From positions 1 to 64,000 of the forward strand of contig QHVT01000018.1 in NCBI GenBank assembly GCA_003223645.1: a stretch of 64,000 bases of DNA, in the 5' to 3' direction. This DNA comes from Acidobacteriota bacterium. Lineage in GTDB: Bacteria; Acidobacteriota; Thermoanaerobaculia; Gp7-AA8. This document shows positions 1 through 8,990 of this stretch, in pieces. The position numbers and the translations under genes were made by a program. Each line of letters opens with the position of its first letter. Position 1 is the stretch's first letter. The notes beneath the pieces are model-generated. The model was not told the origin of the DNA. It did no database searches and saw only the letters and a list, made by a program, of their open reading frames with translations.

Positions 1-679
1 GTCTCGGCAATCACTGCTATTGCTATCCCCTGACGGTGGTCGATCATGTGAGCCGTTATCTACTCGCCTGCGATGCGTATCCGTCGAACGAAGGGCCGCA
101 CACACGGCGTGCATTCGAGCGGATCTTCCGCGAGTACGGACTGCCGCGGGCCATTCTGTCGGACAACGGCAGTCCCTTCGGATCTCCTGGCCTGGCAAGG
201 CTTTCCAGGCTGTCGCTGTGATCCGGCTCGGTATTCGGATCGAGCGGATCGTGCCCGGACATCCCGAGCAGAACGGCGCACACGAGCGGATGCACAAGAC
301 GCTCAAAGAGGAGACGACCCGCCCGCCGGAACAGACGATGGAGCGGCAGCAAAAGCGCTTTGACGAGTTCCGCCACATCTACAACGACGAGCGCCCGCAC
401 GAGACCCTCGGCCAAAAGCGACCGGTGACGATCTATCGTCCGTCACCGCGACCATACCCGGAAGCGCTCCCGCCGATCGAATATGCCGGGCATCTGGAGA
501 CCCGCAAAGTCGAGCACAACGGGATGATGCGTTGGAAGAACGATCGCATCTTCACGAGCAAGACGCTGCGTGGTGAATACGTCGGCCTCGAGGAGATCGA
601 CGACGGCATCTGGTCGGTGTACTACGGACCGGTGCTGCTCGCTCGCTTCGACGAGCGCGAGATGAGGTTCTATGGCTGA
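1..679 (+). pseudogene. IS481-family transposase, 5'-truncated by window edge and frameshifted
   Basis: This is the catalytic (RNase H-like, DDE) part of an IS481/IS3-type transposase. It is read in two frames. Codons from position 3 encode YPLTVVDHVSRYLL and continue to the second catalytic Asp (SDNGSPF) and LSRLS, then hit TGA at 219-221. From about 218 the next frame continues with VIRLGIRIERI, the third catalytic Glu region (GHPEQNGAHERMHKTLKEE) and the conserved C-terminal YNDERPHETLG, ending at 679. Homologues read straight through, so a small indel near 215-221 breaks the gene. All catalytic residues in view survive, so the break looks recent. A programmed frameshift is less likely, because the junction has no obvious slippery heptamer and IS481 members normally use one frame. 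Confidence 0.75.
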
Positions 680-912
680 CACCGATCGCTCGTCGATGTC
701 GCGGAGCCACGACGCATCGTCGGTTGACCACCCACGTGATCGAAGATCGAACCCTCGTGGCGACAGAGCCTGTCGTGCGACTTGAACCAGTTGCTGACGC
801 TCCGCGGATTGACATCGTCAACACCTCAAACTTCCGTCGTCGTATCGTCGACAAACATGCGCAAGGTGTAACCTATGTGCCCGGTCTGTTTTGTCACCCA
901 TGTTCCCGGCCG
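1..912 (+). mobile_element. IS481-like insertion sequence, right part
   Basis: This is the right-hand portion of an insertion sequence; its left end lies outside the window. It holds the 3' part of a DDE transposase (1-679), then a non-coding tail of about 190 bp, then a terminal-repeat-like segment at about 867-912 that begins TGTAACCTATGTGCCCGG and contains the CCGGTCTGTTTTGTCACC type of string typical of IS481-family ends. The exact right boundary and the target duplication cannot be fixed without the left end. I see no gene between 680 and 941. Confidence 0.6.
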
Positions 913-941
913 TACGGGCGAGTTAGCCCACGCGTTTACCA

Positions 942-2048
942 CTATGGCTGAAACTCTTTGGATTGGATGTTCTTCACGAGCGCCTTGTATCGCTCCTCCA
1001 GCTTCTTCTTCTCTTCGTCGGTATCGGCCTTATCGATCTGTTCCTTAACTTTGCCTGCCTCTTCACGATATCTAAAGTCATTATAAAATTTCATCGCATC
1101 GACCAGGATATCGGCTGTCGTTTGCCCATCTTCGCGAATGTTGTAGAACTGTTGAAGTAACGCGGCACTTGCTGCCGTGGCCTTGAAATCGATAAGTGAC
1201 GCATCAGCTCGGCCATCCAGAGCGACGACCACGTATGGGATGTTGCCGTCGTATGGCGCGTTTGTGACCTTGTTGAGCACTTCGCCGGTTGCTGGTATAT
1301 ATAGTTCCGCAAGGGTCTTCTCATCCATTTCCGAGCGCGTCAGAAGAGCGAAGCCCGCTGCCGTGAGATCCGGGCCAGGCAGATCAATGTTTATTGTTTC
1401 GGTCGCCTGAAACTCTGCGCGGCTGTCAAAAAGACTGTTGCCGATTTTCCCGCCGATCTTGAACAACTGACTGGCAGCAAGTAAATAGGGTGCTGCCGAG
1501 ACGAATACCGGCAGACCAGCGGCACTGCCGAAAATACCTCCGACGGCCGCGAAAAAGGCCTCATCGACGTTATCGAACGCCATTTCGACCGTCAGCGTGA
1601 GACTTCGGTCCACAAGCGCCGGCGAATAGAACACTACTGGAGTACCTTCTTCGGTCGCCGCTGGCCGAGGAATTGCGACACGACGCTTGACCGCCTGTTT
1701 TAGAATATTGAGAGCGCGTGGCTTCATGTCGAAGCTTTGCCAGCTCTTAACGGCTGAGCTGACCAAGGCGCCGCGACCCCCGCCGAACAGGCCTTTCGGC
1801 GGCAGATCAGCTGGGTAGACGGACGAGATCCAGATGGTGAGAGGCTTGCCAAGACCAATTTCGATGAATGGTTGATTGCCTCGGCTGAGCATGGAAAAGG
1901 TAGCGATGTCTCGTTTACTCTCAAGCACGCCCGTTCGAAATTCGAATCGTCTGTCTTTTCCCTCGCGAAAACGCTTGAGCGCTTCACCTTTCTCAACAAG
2001 TTCATCTTTCGCAATTAGATGATTCCCGAGCGCGTAATAGATAGGCAT
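942..2048 (-). CDS. hypothetical protein, 368 aa
   Basis: I do not recognise the family. The start is set by a good ribosome site (AGGAG six bases before ATG at 2048); a longer reading upstream lacks one. The protein opens MPIYYALGNHLIAKDEL. The middle part has a small-residue hydrophobic stretch around residues 170-200 (AAVGGIFGSAAGLPVFVSAAPYLL) that could be one or two membrane segments or a buried core. The last 45 residues are highly charged and probably coiled coil (KVKEQIDKADTDEEKKKLEERY). Base composition is visibly less GC-rich than the housekeeping genes to the right. It lies alone between an IS end and a MITE-like element, which fits a transferred or accessory gene. No neighbour gives a functional hint. 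Confidence 0.75.
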   Translation of the reverse strand: MPIYYALGNHLIAKDELVEKGEALKRFREGKDRRFEFRTGVLESKRDIATFSMLSRGNQPFIEIGLGKPLTIWISSVYPADLPPKGLFGGGRGALVSSAVKSWQSFDMKPRALNILKQAVKRRVAIPRPAATEEGTPVVFYSPALVDRSLTLTVEMAFDNVDEAFFAAVGGIFGSAAGLPVFVSAAPYLLAASQLFKIGGKIGNSLFDSRAEFQATETINIDLPGPDLTAAGFALLTRSEMDEKTLAELYIPATGEVLNKVTNAPYDGNIPYVVVALDGRADASLIDFKATAASAALLQQFYNIREDGQTTADILVDAMKFYNDFRYREEAGKVKEQIDKADTDEEKKKLEERYKALVKNIQSKEFQP

Positions 2049-2519
2049 GGTTGTCTCCTGTCGAACCATTCGCCACTCCCAGAAGTGGGCTCGATAGAGG
2101 AGTGACGCGGGAGGGCTTTTCCCTACCCCAGCGGAGCGACGACGAGCTAACGACCCATTTGACACCACAACTGATCACGCACAGACGGATTGGCCACGGC
2201 GTGCGCCCATCCGGCAAGCGAGCAGCTCGCGAAAGTGCGGCGTAAGTTGGCGGGCGGGGGAAGTGTGCAACCGCGCGAATCGATGCCGGGCTAACTCTTT
2301 ACTTACCAACCGCCCCACAGCCCAGACACACTCTGCCCGCTCCGGTGGGCGCGCTGCGTATTCATCTACGACGATCCCAATGCTGAATGTAGCGTCTACG
2401 AGGCTGTGTGGTCTGTCGTTGAATCGAGATGTTCCATCGCGCAGCGTGCAGCAGGGGATTCGACATCGTGCCGGCGGGTCGCTGCCGATTCGTCTGCGGA
2501 AACCGGCGGCCACGCCGAC
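2049..2519. other. intergenic stretch without recognisable gene
   Basis: About 470 bp between the unknown gene and the MITE-like element. Open frames exist on both strands because of the GC content, but none has a ribosome site or a plausible protein composition. The right end contains a 12-bp tandem duplication built on GGCCACGCCGAC, next to the insertion point of the following element. Confidence 0.6.
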
Positions 2520-2942
2520 GGCCACGCCGTATTGGCGTTCACTTAAGCGGCACGATGCGTAAGTCAATGACAGTTCAGTGAGTTACTCATGTGCGTCCAT
2601 GCCGCGAGGCAGCCGCACGACCATGTCGCACGTGGGTCCATGCCGCGACACATCGCTGCGCGACCGCGCCGCACGTGCATTCATGCCGCGAAGCATTGCT
2701 GCGCGACCGCGCCGCACGTGCGTCCATGGCGCGACGCATTGCTGCGCGACCGCGCCGCACGTGCATCCATGCCGCGACGCATTGCTGCGCGACCGTGCCG
2801 CACGTGGGTCCATGCCGCGACGCAGCACAGCGATGCGACATCTTTTGATATCTTGTCTCCGCGACCTGGGTAGAGCGTAACTCACTGCGCTGCGAGTTAT
2901 TTACGCGTAGTGGCGCTTAAGTGAATGCCAATGGCCACGCCG
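2520..2942. mobile_element. MITE-like element with 56-bp terminal inverted repeats and target duplication
   Basis: Positions 2531-2586 and 2877-2932 are inverted repeats of equal length (56 bp, 45 of 56 positions matching by eye). Both start at the outer edge with ATTGGC(G/A)TTCACTTAAGCG and end at the inner edge with CAGTGAGTTAC. Immediately outside lies the same 10-mer, GGCCACGCCG, in direct orientation at 2520-2529 and 2933-2942, as expected for a target-site duplication (one unpaired T sits at 2530). The 402-bp element has no transposase gene; its interior is a 43-bp tandem repeat. Terminal repeats rich in CACTTAAG and 10-bp duplications are reminiscent of IS4-type transposition, but the responsible transposase is not in the window. 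Confidence 0.8.
2596..2830. repeat. 43-bp tandem repeat array (about 5.5 units)
   Basis: Units begin at 2596, 2637, 2680, 2723, 2766 and 2809 (the last partial). Spacings are 41, then four times 43. Each unit reads approximately TCCATGCCGCGACGCATTGC, then TGCGCGACCGCGCCGCACGTG, so a CACGTG palindrome recurs every 43 bp. Units differ by point changes only and have no unique spacers, so this is not a CRISPR array. All six frames stay open through it because the period leaves few stops, but none is a gene. Confidence 0.9.
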
Positions 2943-3103
2943 GTGGGATCGACCCTCCCAACGTAGGATCGACGCACCCCGCCGAGGGGCTGGCCGGCGT
3001 AAAATCCACTAGCTGCGGGCAAAAATCGAGGAACCGCGGCCGGAACAGGCCGCTTCTGGCGGATTATTGACGCGCCTTCGAGGGTTTTTTCCCGGAAAGG
3101 ACC

Positions 3104-3109
3104 TACAAT
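3104..3109 (+). promoter_or_regulatory. -10-like box TACAAT, 9 nt before start codon
   Basis: TACAAT is followed by nine bases and then the ATG at 3119. A transcript starting at the usual distance from this box would begin at or next to the ATG, so the mRNA may be leaderless. No clear -35 box and only a distant purine run (GGAAAGGA) are seen upstream. Confidence 0.45.
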
Positions 3110-3118
3110 CTGATCGCC

Positions 3119-3622
3119 ATGAAAAGCCGCGTCCTCGTCCTCGGAATCGTCGCGCTCGCCGCAATCGCTGCGCAGGCGCAGACGAAAAGCGTCATCGACT
3201 ACAAACCTGTCAGCTGCATGCGCGGCGGCGAGCTGCCCGTCCTGCAGATGAACGTCGACGGCAAGGGCGAGCTGCGCGCGTACTTCCGCCGCATCAACAC
3301 CACTGACTGGTGCTCGGTCGAAGGCGTCAACGATGGCCCGCTCTCGCGCATCGTGCTGCCGAAATTCGACAGCGGCGACGAGATCGAATACTTCATCGTC
3401 CTCATCGACGGCCGCCGCGTCGTCGCGCGCAGCCCGCGCATCTATCGCTCGAGAATCACGTCCGACTGCGAGACGGCCTGGGCGCGCCACATCAACAAGA
3501 TCTCCCTGAGCTGCGGCGAAGACGAGACCGGCATCCCCAGCGCCCTCGGCGCGGGCTACTCGTTCAAGAAGCAGGTCGTGACCCAGGTCCCGCCGTTCTC
3601 AACGCCAGACCGGCCGAATTGA
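3119..3622 (+). CDS. secreted hypothetical protein, 167 aa
   Basis: The N-terminus is a typical Sec signal peptide: MKSR, a hydrophobic core, and an AQAQ cleavage region near residue 20. The mature part has four or five Cys residues (SC near residue 34, WC near 65, DC near 120, SC near 136) that could form disulfides. Its beta-rich pattern (LRAYFRRINTTDWCSVEG, EIEYFIVLIDGRRVVARSP) looks like a small beta-sandwich domain of the kind seen in extracytoplasmic proteins. I do not recognise a named family. The gene stands between the MITE-like element and a sensor kinase on the same strand, with a palindromic repeat downstream. Confidence 0.75.
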   Translation: MKSRVLVLGIVALAAIAAQAQTKSVIDYKPVSCMRGGELPVLQMNVDGKGELRAYFRRINTTDWCSVEGVNDGPLSRIVLPKFDSGDEIEYFIVLIDGRRVVARSPRIYRSRITSDCETAWARHINKISLSCGEDETGIPSALGAGYSFKKQVVTQVPPFSTPDRPN

Positions 3623-3624
3623 TG

Positions 3625-3691
3625 ATTGCGCGGTTGCGCAGTCACGCGGTTTCGGGTGCGTAACCGGGCAACGGAGCGACCGCGCAACCGA
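3625..3691. repeat. intergenic palindromic repeat, TTGCGCGGTTGCGC family
   Basis: The left arm is built from GCGCGGTTGCGCAGTCACGCGG and the right arm from AACGGAGCGACCGCGCAACCG, able to form a long hairpin. Related copies occur at 7890-8047 and 15253-15324. It may act as a transcription terminator, but there is no T-run. Confidence 0.7.
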
Positions 3692-3717
3692 ATGACCTAA
3701 GGGAGCCGAGACGGAAA

Positions 3718-5640
3718 GTGCGTATCGGTTCCAGAGTGCCTCTCCTCGCCAGGGTCACGATCGCGCTGGCATTGGTGGCGATCGTCCCCCTCGCCTATGC
3801 GGTGTGGTCGCTCTATGACGTGAACCGCGCGGGGATGAACGAACAGCTCCTGCGCACGCACGCCGTGGCCGCGTCGACGGCGGCCGAGCGGATTGCGGCG
3901 ACGGTCGAGTCGCGGCGCTCGTTCGCGCGCACGCTCGCCGCGAACGAAGCGATCGTCGCCGGCGCGAAGTCGCCGATGAGCCGCCAGTTCCTGAGCGATC
4001 TGCTCGCCGCCGACGCGACGATCCGAATGATCGACGTGCTGAGTCCCGCGGGCGAGGTCGTCATTCGCGCGCAGCGGCGCGGCGCGGCCGAGGAGCTCGG
4101 ATCCGCAATCCGTGCCACCGGCACCACGCCGCAACTCTTCGATCGCGCGGGAACCATCCGGCTGCTCGTCGCGGAACCGATCGGCGGCGGCGCGTGGCTG
4201 CGCGTAGCCGCCGAAGCGCCGTCCGTCGGCGACGCGCTCGATCCCACGGAGCTCGGCGAGCAGGCGGACTTGATCCTCGCCTCCGACGCCGGACTGCTCA
4301 CCGGATCGACCGACCTCGCCACGTTTCCCGCGGCGATGATCCGCGCGGCACGCACCGCCCGCGTGAGCGGCACCGGCATGTACGCGAATGCGGACGGCGT
4401 GCGCGTTCTCGGCGCGTTCGCTCCCGTCAGCGGCACGCGCTGGTTCGTTCTGTCGCGGCAGCCCGCCGATCTCGCGGAGCAGATCGCGTCGAACATCCGC
4501 CGGCGCGCCGCGCTCGCCGGCGGCGTGGCGCTGTTGCTCGCGCTGCTCGTCGCCGCGGCCGCACAGCGCTCCATCATTCGCCCGATTCGCGAAGTCGTGC
4601 GCGCGCAGCAGGAGCTTGCGGGACGGAACGCGAGCCGTCCCGGCAGTGAGATCGAACAGCTCCGCAATGCGACGGAGCTGATCCGGCGGCGGATCCACGA
4701 TCAGGAAGACCTCGGCCGCGCGTTTCTCGGCCGCTATCAGGTTCTCTCCATCATCGGACAGGGCGGCATGGGAACCGTCTTCCGCGGCTATGACCCGCGC
4801 CTTCGCCGCGCCGTGGCATTGAAGACCGTGCATTTCGACGAAATCGAGAAGGAAGACAGCGGCGCACGCGTGGAGTCGCTTCTCGCCGAGGCGATCGCTG
4901 CGGCGAGCGTGGCCCACCCGAACATCGTCGCGGTGTACGACGCGGAAGACACCGCCGGCGCGGCCTTCATCGCCATGGAGCTCGTGAGCGGCGCGAGCGT
5001 GCAGGCGCACATCGATCAGCGCGGAATGATGCCGCTGGAACAGACGGCGATGATCGGTCTCGCGGTCGCACGCGCGCTCGAAGCCGCGCACGCGCACGGC
5101 GTTCTGCATCGCGACATCAAGCCCGCCAACCTGCTCCTCGGCGCCGACGGAAGCATCAAGGTCACCGACTTCGGCCTGGCCACGCTGATCCGGGCCTCAA
5201 AAGCGTCGGACAATCTCGTGTACGGAACGCCCGGCTACATCGCGCCCGAGGCCGTGCGCGGACTTCCCGCCGACGAGCGCAGCGATCTCTTCTCCCTCGG
5301 CGTCACGCTCTATCAGTGCGTCACCGGCACCCATCCATTCAACGGCGATACCGTGCGCGACATCGTGCTGGCCACGATCGGCGAAACGCCGCCGGCGCTG
5401 GAAAGCGTCCTCGCGCCCGATCCGCTCGCGCAGGCGATCTCGAAGCTCGTCGCGCGGATGATGGCGAAGCTGCCGGAGGAACGTCCCTCTTCGGCATCGC
5501 AGGTCGTCACCTTATTCGAAGCGATCATCCACAGACATCAGATCCGCTGGACGGCGGACGATCTGCAGCAGCCGGCGGCGGCGAAAACCGTAAACTCCGC
5601 GATGCTGATCCAAACCATTGCCCTGGAGCGCTCCTCGTGA
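3718..5640 (+). CDS. membrane sensor Ser/Thr protein kinase, 640 aa
   Basis: This Hanks-type kinase has an unusual order, with an extracytoplasmic sensor N-terminal to the kinase. There is a membrane helix at about residues 11-31, a periplasmic region of about 230 residues resembling Cache-type sensors, a second helix at about 266-284, a short linker, and a kinase domain from about 340. Catalytic features are intact: Gly loop GQGGMG near 347, VALK lysine near 369, HRDIKPANLL near 464, DFG near 484 and a TPGYIAPE activation segment. The start is GTG with AAGGGAG and GGAAA upstream. Its stop overlaps the next start by 4 nt (GTGA), so it is co-translated with the LysM/FecR protein. This suggests that kinase and cell-envelope protein act together. 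Substrate and ligand are unknown. Confidence 0.88.
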   Translation: MRIGSRVPLLARVTIALALVAIVPLAYAVWSLYDVNRAGMNEQLLRTHAVAASTAAERIAATVESRRSFARTLAANEAIVAGAKSPMSRQFLSDLLAADATIRMIDVLSPAGEVVIRAQRRGAAEELGSAIRATGTTPQLFDRAGTIRLLVAEPIGGGAWLRVAAEAPSVGDALDPTELGEQADLILASDAGLLTGSTDLATFPAAMIRAARTARVSGTGMYANADGVRVLGAFAPVSGTRWFVLSRQPADLAEQIASNIRRRAALAGGVALLLALLVAAAAQRSIIRPIREVVRAQQELAGRNASRPGSEIEQLRNATELIRRRIHDQEDLGRAFLGRYQVLSIIGQGGMGTVFRGYDPRLRRAVALKTVHFDEIEKEDSGARVESLLAEAIAAASVAHPNIVAVYDAEDTAGAAFIAMELVSGASVQAHIDQRGMMPLEQTAMIGLAVARALEAAHAHGVLHRDIKPANLLLGADGSIKVTDFGLATLIRASKASDNLVYGTPGYIAPEAVRGLPADERSDLFSLGVTLYQCVTGTHPFNGDTVRDIVLATIGETPPALESVLAPDPLAQAISKLVARMMAKLPEERPSSASQVVTLFEAIIHRHQIRWTADDLQQPAAAKTVNSAMLIQTIALERSS

Positions 5641-7891
5641 AAAAGACCATCGTGTTCCTGTTCGCGTCGTGCGCGTTCGCCGCGGCGGCCGAAGACACCA
5701 TCGGCTGGCATGTCGTGAAGAAGGGCGAAACGCTCGAGAGCATCACCCGCCGCTATCTCGGAACTTCGGAAGCGTGGCGGGAAACTGGAAGCTCAATCCG
5801 CAGCTCGCCTCGCCGCACCGCCTCCTGCCCGGACAGCGCATCCGTGTGGTTCTCGCGCGTACGCTGCCGGCGCGCTTCGCGCGGATCGATTCCGTTTCCC
5901 GGCACGTGGAGCGCAAGCCCGAGCCCGATCCCTGGACGGACGCGAAGGCGGGCGACCGCCTCGCGGAGCGGCACGGGCTGCATACCTATCGCGCGTCGTC
6001 CGCGGAGCTTCGCTTCGAAGACAACACGCAGCTGACGCTCACCGAAGACTCGCTGATCTTTCTGCGCTCCACGACGACGACGCCGAAGCGCGACCGCACG
6101 GAGATCGAGATCATCGACGGGAACGCCGACCTCGATAAGAAACGGACGGCGCGCGCGCACGACATCGAGATCATCGTCGGCGGCGTCACGGCGACGCCGC
6201 GCGATGCCGCGGCGCGCGCACGGTTCCGCAAGGACGCGGGAAAAGGAAACGTGATGTCGTATCGCGGCGGGACGAGCGTCGCCAGCGCGGGCGCGTCCGT
6301 CGACGTCCAGGAAGGGATGGGCGTGGCGGTGCCGGAAGGACAACGTCCGCCGAAGCCGGAGAAGCTGCTTCCCGCGCCGTCGATCGCCGCGGTCGACGTC
6401 GCCGTGCCGCGGCCGCTGCTGCGCTGGCCCGCGGTCGCCGGAGCGTCGAGTTACTCCGTCGAGATCTGCCGCGATGCGAGTTGCGGAGCCGTCGTCGCGC
6501 GCGCCGCCGGCCTCACCGCCACCGAGTGGAAAACGCCGGAGGCGTTGAGCGCGGGAGCGATGCATTGGCGCGTGACGGCGCGAAGCGCGTCGGGACTCGA
6601 CGGCTATCCCGCCGTCGCGCCGATGAACGTGCGCCTCGGCATCTCTGGAGTCGTGCGGATCGACGACAGTCCCGCCGCCGGCGCGACCGTGCTCCTCAGG
6701 AAACGGTGTGGGGCAGGCTTTCCAGCCTGCCCTCCGGGGGAGAGGCAGGAAAGCCTGTCCTACACCGCAGCGGGCGAGACGCAGACGGACGCGGATGGAG
6801 TGTTCGTGTTCGACGGAGTCGAAGCATCACGCTACGAAGTCGCGGTCGATTCGCACTCGCTCTCGAGCGTGGCGTGGGCCGAGCAGATCGACGGTCCGCA
6901 TGTCGCGGACGTCGACGTCGGAACCGCGCCGGTGGACGGAATCGGTTTCGGATTTTCATTCACCGCGGTGACGACGACCGCGGATGCGGGCCAAGGAACG
7001 TTGCGCCAGGCACTGCTCAACGCCAACGCGCTACCCGGCGCGCATACGGTGCGCTTCTTTCTTGGCAACGCTCCTGCGACGATCAAGCTCGCCTCGCCGT
7101 TGCCGGCGATCGCCGGCGCGGTCACGATCGAAGGACCGGCCGGCGACGCCGCGGAGATCGGCTCGACGGCCAACATCGGATCGCGCCGCGCGCGCCTGCT
7201 CAATCCGCAACGCGCGACGCTCTCCATCGACTTCAACGGCGCAACGGTGGGCTTCGACGCGAAGGCTGCACTCGCGCTGCGCAACATCACCCTGGGAGGC
7301 GCGGCAACGGAGGTGCGCGCGGCATCGACGCTCGACGTCCGGAACGTCGTCATCGGCACGCTGCTCCAAACCGTTCCCGAGACCGCGGTCGAGGCCTTCG
7401 GCGACGTGACGGTGCGCCGGATGCTCATCACCGGGATGCGCGGTGCCGGGATCGCATTGCGGCGCGACGCGCGCATCGACGCCGAGGACCTCGAAGTGAG
7501 CAACTCCGGCGACGCAATCACCATCGAAGGAACGGGATCGCGGATCCGCCACGCGCTCTTCTACCTGAACACGAACGCCATCACGGCAACGACCTCGAAC
7601 GTCGTCGAAGAGTCGACGTTCCGCGGCAATCACACCGCGCTCTCGATCGCCGGCGCGGCCCCCGACAACGCCGGCAACGTCTTCGAGGACAACACCATCA
7701 CCGCGGTCCGCGGCGGCCGCGTGGCACGAATCTCCATGGATCCGGAAGGACGCACCGTCGTCTCCGGAACCGCAGCCGCCGGCAGCGAGATCGAGATCTT
7801 CACCGGCGCCCTGCAACGCGCAGCGACCGGCAAAGCGGGCGCGGACGGGACGTTCGATCTCGCGTTTTTTAGTTTCGGGAGCGGGAAGTAG
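5637..7891 (+). CDS. LysM-FecR-beta-helix surface protein, frameshifted near residue 49
   Basis: The GTG at 5637 overlaps the kinase stop. Reading begins with a signal peptide (VKKTIVFLFASCAFAAAA) and a LysM domain (HVVKKGETLESITRRYLGTS...AWRE). The LysM motif then continues in the next frame as NWKLNPQ...LLPGQRIRVV, so one base is missing in the A-run at 5782-5784. The rest is a FecR-like region (about 120-215), a fibronectin-type segment (RWPAVAGASSYSVEI), a carboxypeptidase-regulatory-like fold interrupted by a palindromic repeat (6706-6766), the GTLRQALLNANA motif that opens right-handed beta-helix surface proteins, and helical coils of that type to the end. LysM suggests peptidoglycan binding. 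The frameshift is either a real mutation or an assembly error; the long intact second frame favours an error or very recent loss. Confidence 0.75.
6706..6766. repeat. family A palindromic repeat inside a coding frame
   Basis: It starts GTGTGGGGCAGGCTTTCCAG and ends with its imperfect inverse (GGCAGGAAAGCC...TACACC), with CCGGGGG near the centre. It is in frame within the beta-sandwich domain of the 5637-7891 protein and adds a Gly/Pro/Cys-rich loop (GAGFPACPPGERQES). Other copies are at 7929-7988, 34969-35028, 45771-45801, 50265-50296 and 61914-61936. Confidence 0.85.
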
Positions 7892-8047
7892 GTTGCGCGG
7901 TTGCGCGGCAACACCGAGCGACCGAATCGTGTAGCGCAGGCTTTCCAGCCTGCGCTCCGGGGGCAGGCTGGAAAGCCTGCCCTACACCAAAGCCTCTGAA
8001 ACAGCAGTTACGCCGTAACACCGCGCGACCGCGCAACCGCGCAACCG
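7890..8047. repeat. nested palindromic repeats between convergent genes
   Basis: A family A element (7929-7988, GTGTAGCGCAGGCTTTCCAG ... CCTACACC) sits inside a palindrome of the TTGCGCGG type. The outer arms are GGTTGCGCGGTTGCGCGG at the left and CCGCGCAACCGCGCAACC at the right. The block fills the gap between the convergent LysM/FecR gene and etfA, where a bidirectional terminator would be expected. The nesting implies that family A moved into an existing repeat. Confidence 0.8.
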
Positions 8048-8048
8048 C

Positions 8049-8990
8049 CTAGTGCGCCTTCGCCTTCTTCACCTCTTCCGTCAGCTCCGGCAGAATCTGA
8101 AAGAGGTCACCCACCACTCCTAAGTCCGCGACGCGGAAGATCGGCGCCTCGGGGTCTTTGTTGATCGCGATGATGTGCTTCGACGACGACATGCCGGCGA
8201 GGTGTTGGATCGCGCCGGACACGCCGGCGGCGATGTAGACGTTGGGGCTGACGACGCGGCCGGTTTGTCCGACCTGATGCTGGTGATCGATCCATCCCGC
8301 GTCGACTGTCGCGCGCGATGCGCCGACCGCGCCGCCGATGGCGTGCGCGAGGTCGCGGATGTAGGAGAAGTTCGCGGCTTCTTTGAGTCCGCGTCCGCCC
8401 GACACGATGATGTCGGCTTCGGCGATCGACAGCTCACCGGCTTCCGGCACTTTCGTTTCGACGAGCTTCACGCGCGACGTCGCGTCGGCCGACACGTTCA
8501 CGACCTCCGCCGCCCCGCCGCCCGCTTCTTCCGCGGGAAATGCGTTCGGACGCGTCGTTGCGATCGCGGGATTGCTCGTCACTTCGACGGTCGCGAATGC
8601 TTTGCCGGAATACACGGGGCGACGCGCGCGCAGTTTGCCGTCCGTCCATTCGAGGCGATCGACGTCCGAGGCGACGCCGGCATCGAGCCGCGCGGCGACG
8701 CGCGGCGCGAGATCGCGGCCGTTCGATGTGCCGCCGAACAGCACGACATTCGCCTGGGTATCCTTGATGACCTGCGCGAGCGCGGCGGTGTAGGGCTCGG
8801 TCAAATAGCCGGCGACGTTCGTTACGTACAACTTCGTCGCGCCGAACTTTCCTGCTTCTTCGGCAACCGACGCATCGCTCGCGAATGCGACGACGTCGCC
8901 CGCGCCGAGCTTGCGTCCGATCGTCAGCGCTTCGCGCGACGCCTTCTTCAGCTTCCCATCGTTCGTTTCGGTGAAAACCAGAACGGTCAT
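8049..8990 (-). CDS. etfA: electron transfer flavoprotein alpha subunit
   Basis: EtfA forms a heterodimer with EtfB, binds FAD and passes electrons from acyl-CoA and other dehydrogenases to the quinone pool through ETF dehydrogenase. Length (313 aa) is normal. The N-terminal nucleotide-binding-like half is followed by the FAD-binding C-terminal half, with the family signature [37 protein letters not shown] and LGVVGDL. The [17 protein letters not shown] segment before it is also typical. Its ATG overlaps the etfB stop (ATGA), so the pair is co-translated in equal amounts. The 3' side is a repeat block facing a convergent gene. Confidence 0.96.
   Translation of the reverse strand: MTVLVFTETNDGKLKKASREALTIGRKLGAGDVVAFASDASVAEEAGKFGATKLYVTNVAGYLTEPYTAALAQVIKDTQANVVLFGGTSNGRDLAPRVAARLDAGVASDVDRLEWTDGKLRARRPVYSGKAFATVEVTSNPAIATTRPNAFPAEEAGGGAAEVVNVSADATSRVKLVETKVPEAGELSIAEADIIVSGGRGLKEAANFSYIRDLAHAIGGAVGASRATVDAGWIDHQHQVGQTGRVVSPNVYIAAGVSGAIQHLAGMSSSKHIIAINKDPEAPIFRVADLGVVGDLFQILPELTEEVKKAKAH

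Noticed and set aside
724-951. 75-codon frame after the transposase
   Set aside because: It lies in the non-coding tail and end of the IS, with no ribosome site or recognisable product.
2175-2567. 130-codon minus-strand frame upstream of the MITE
   Set aside because: It runs into the inverted repeat, has a random-looking composition and an equally long frame on the other strand.
2590-2830. Possible CRISPR array
   Set aside because: The 43-bp units are contiguous with no unique spacers, and no cas genes are present.
2583-2885. Six overlapping 80-100 codon frames in the 43-bp repeat
   Set aside because: The frames exist only because the repeat has no stops; the translations are Cys/Arg/His-rich repeats without ribosome sites.
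3067-3109. TTGACG (3067-3072) as a -35 box for TACAAT (3104-3109)
   Set aside because: The spacing of 31 bp is far outside the 16-18 bp range.
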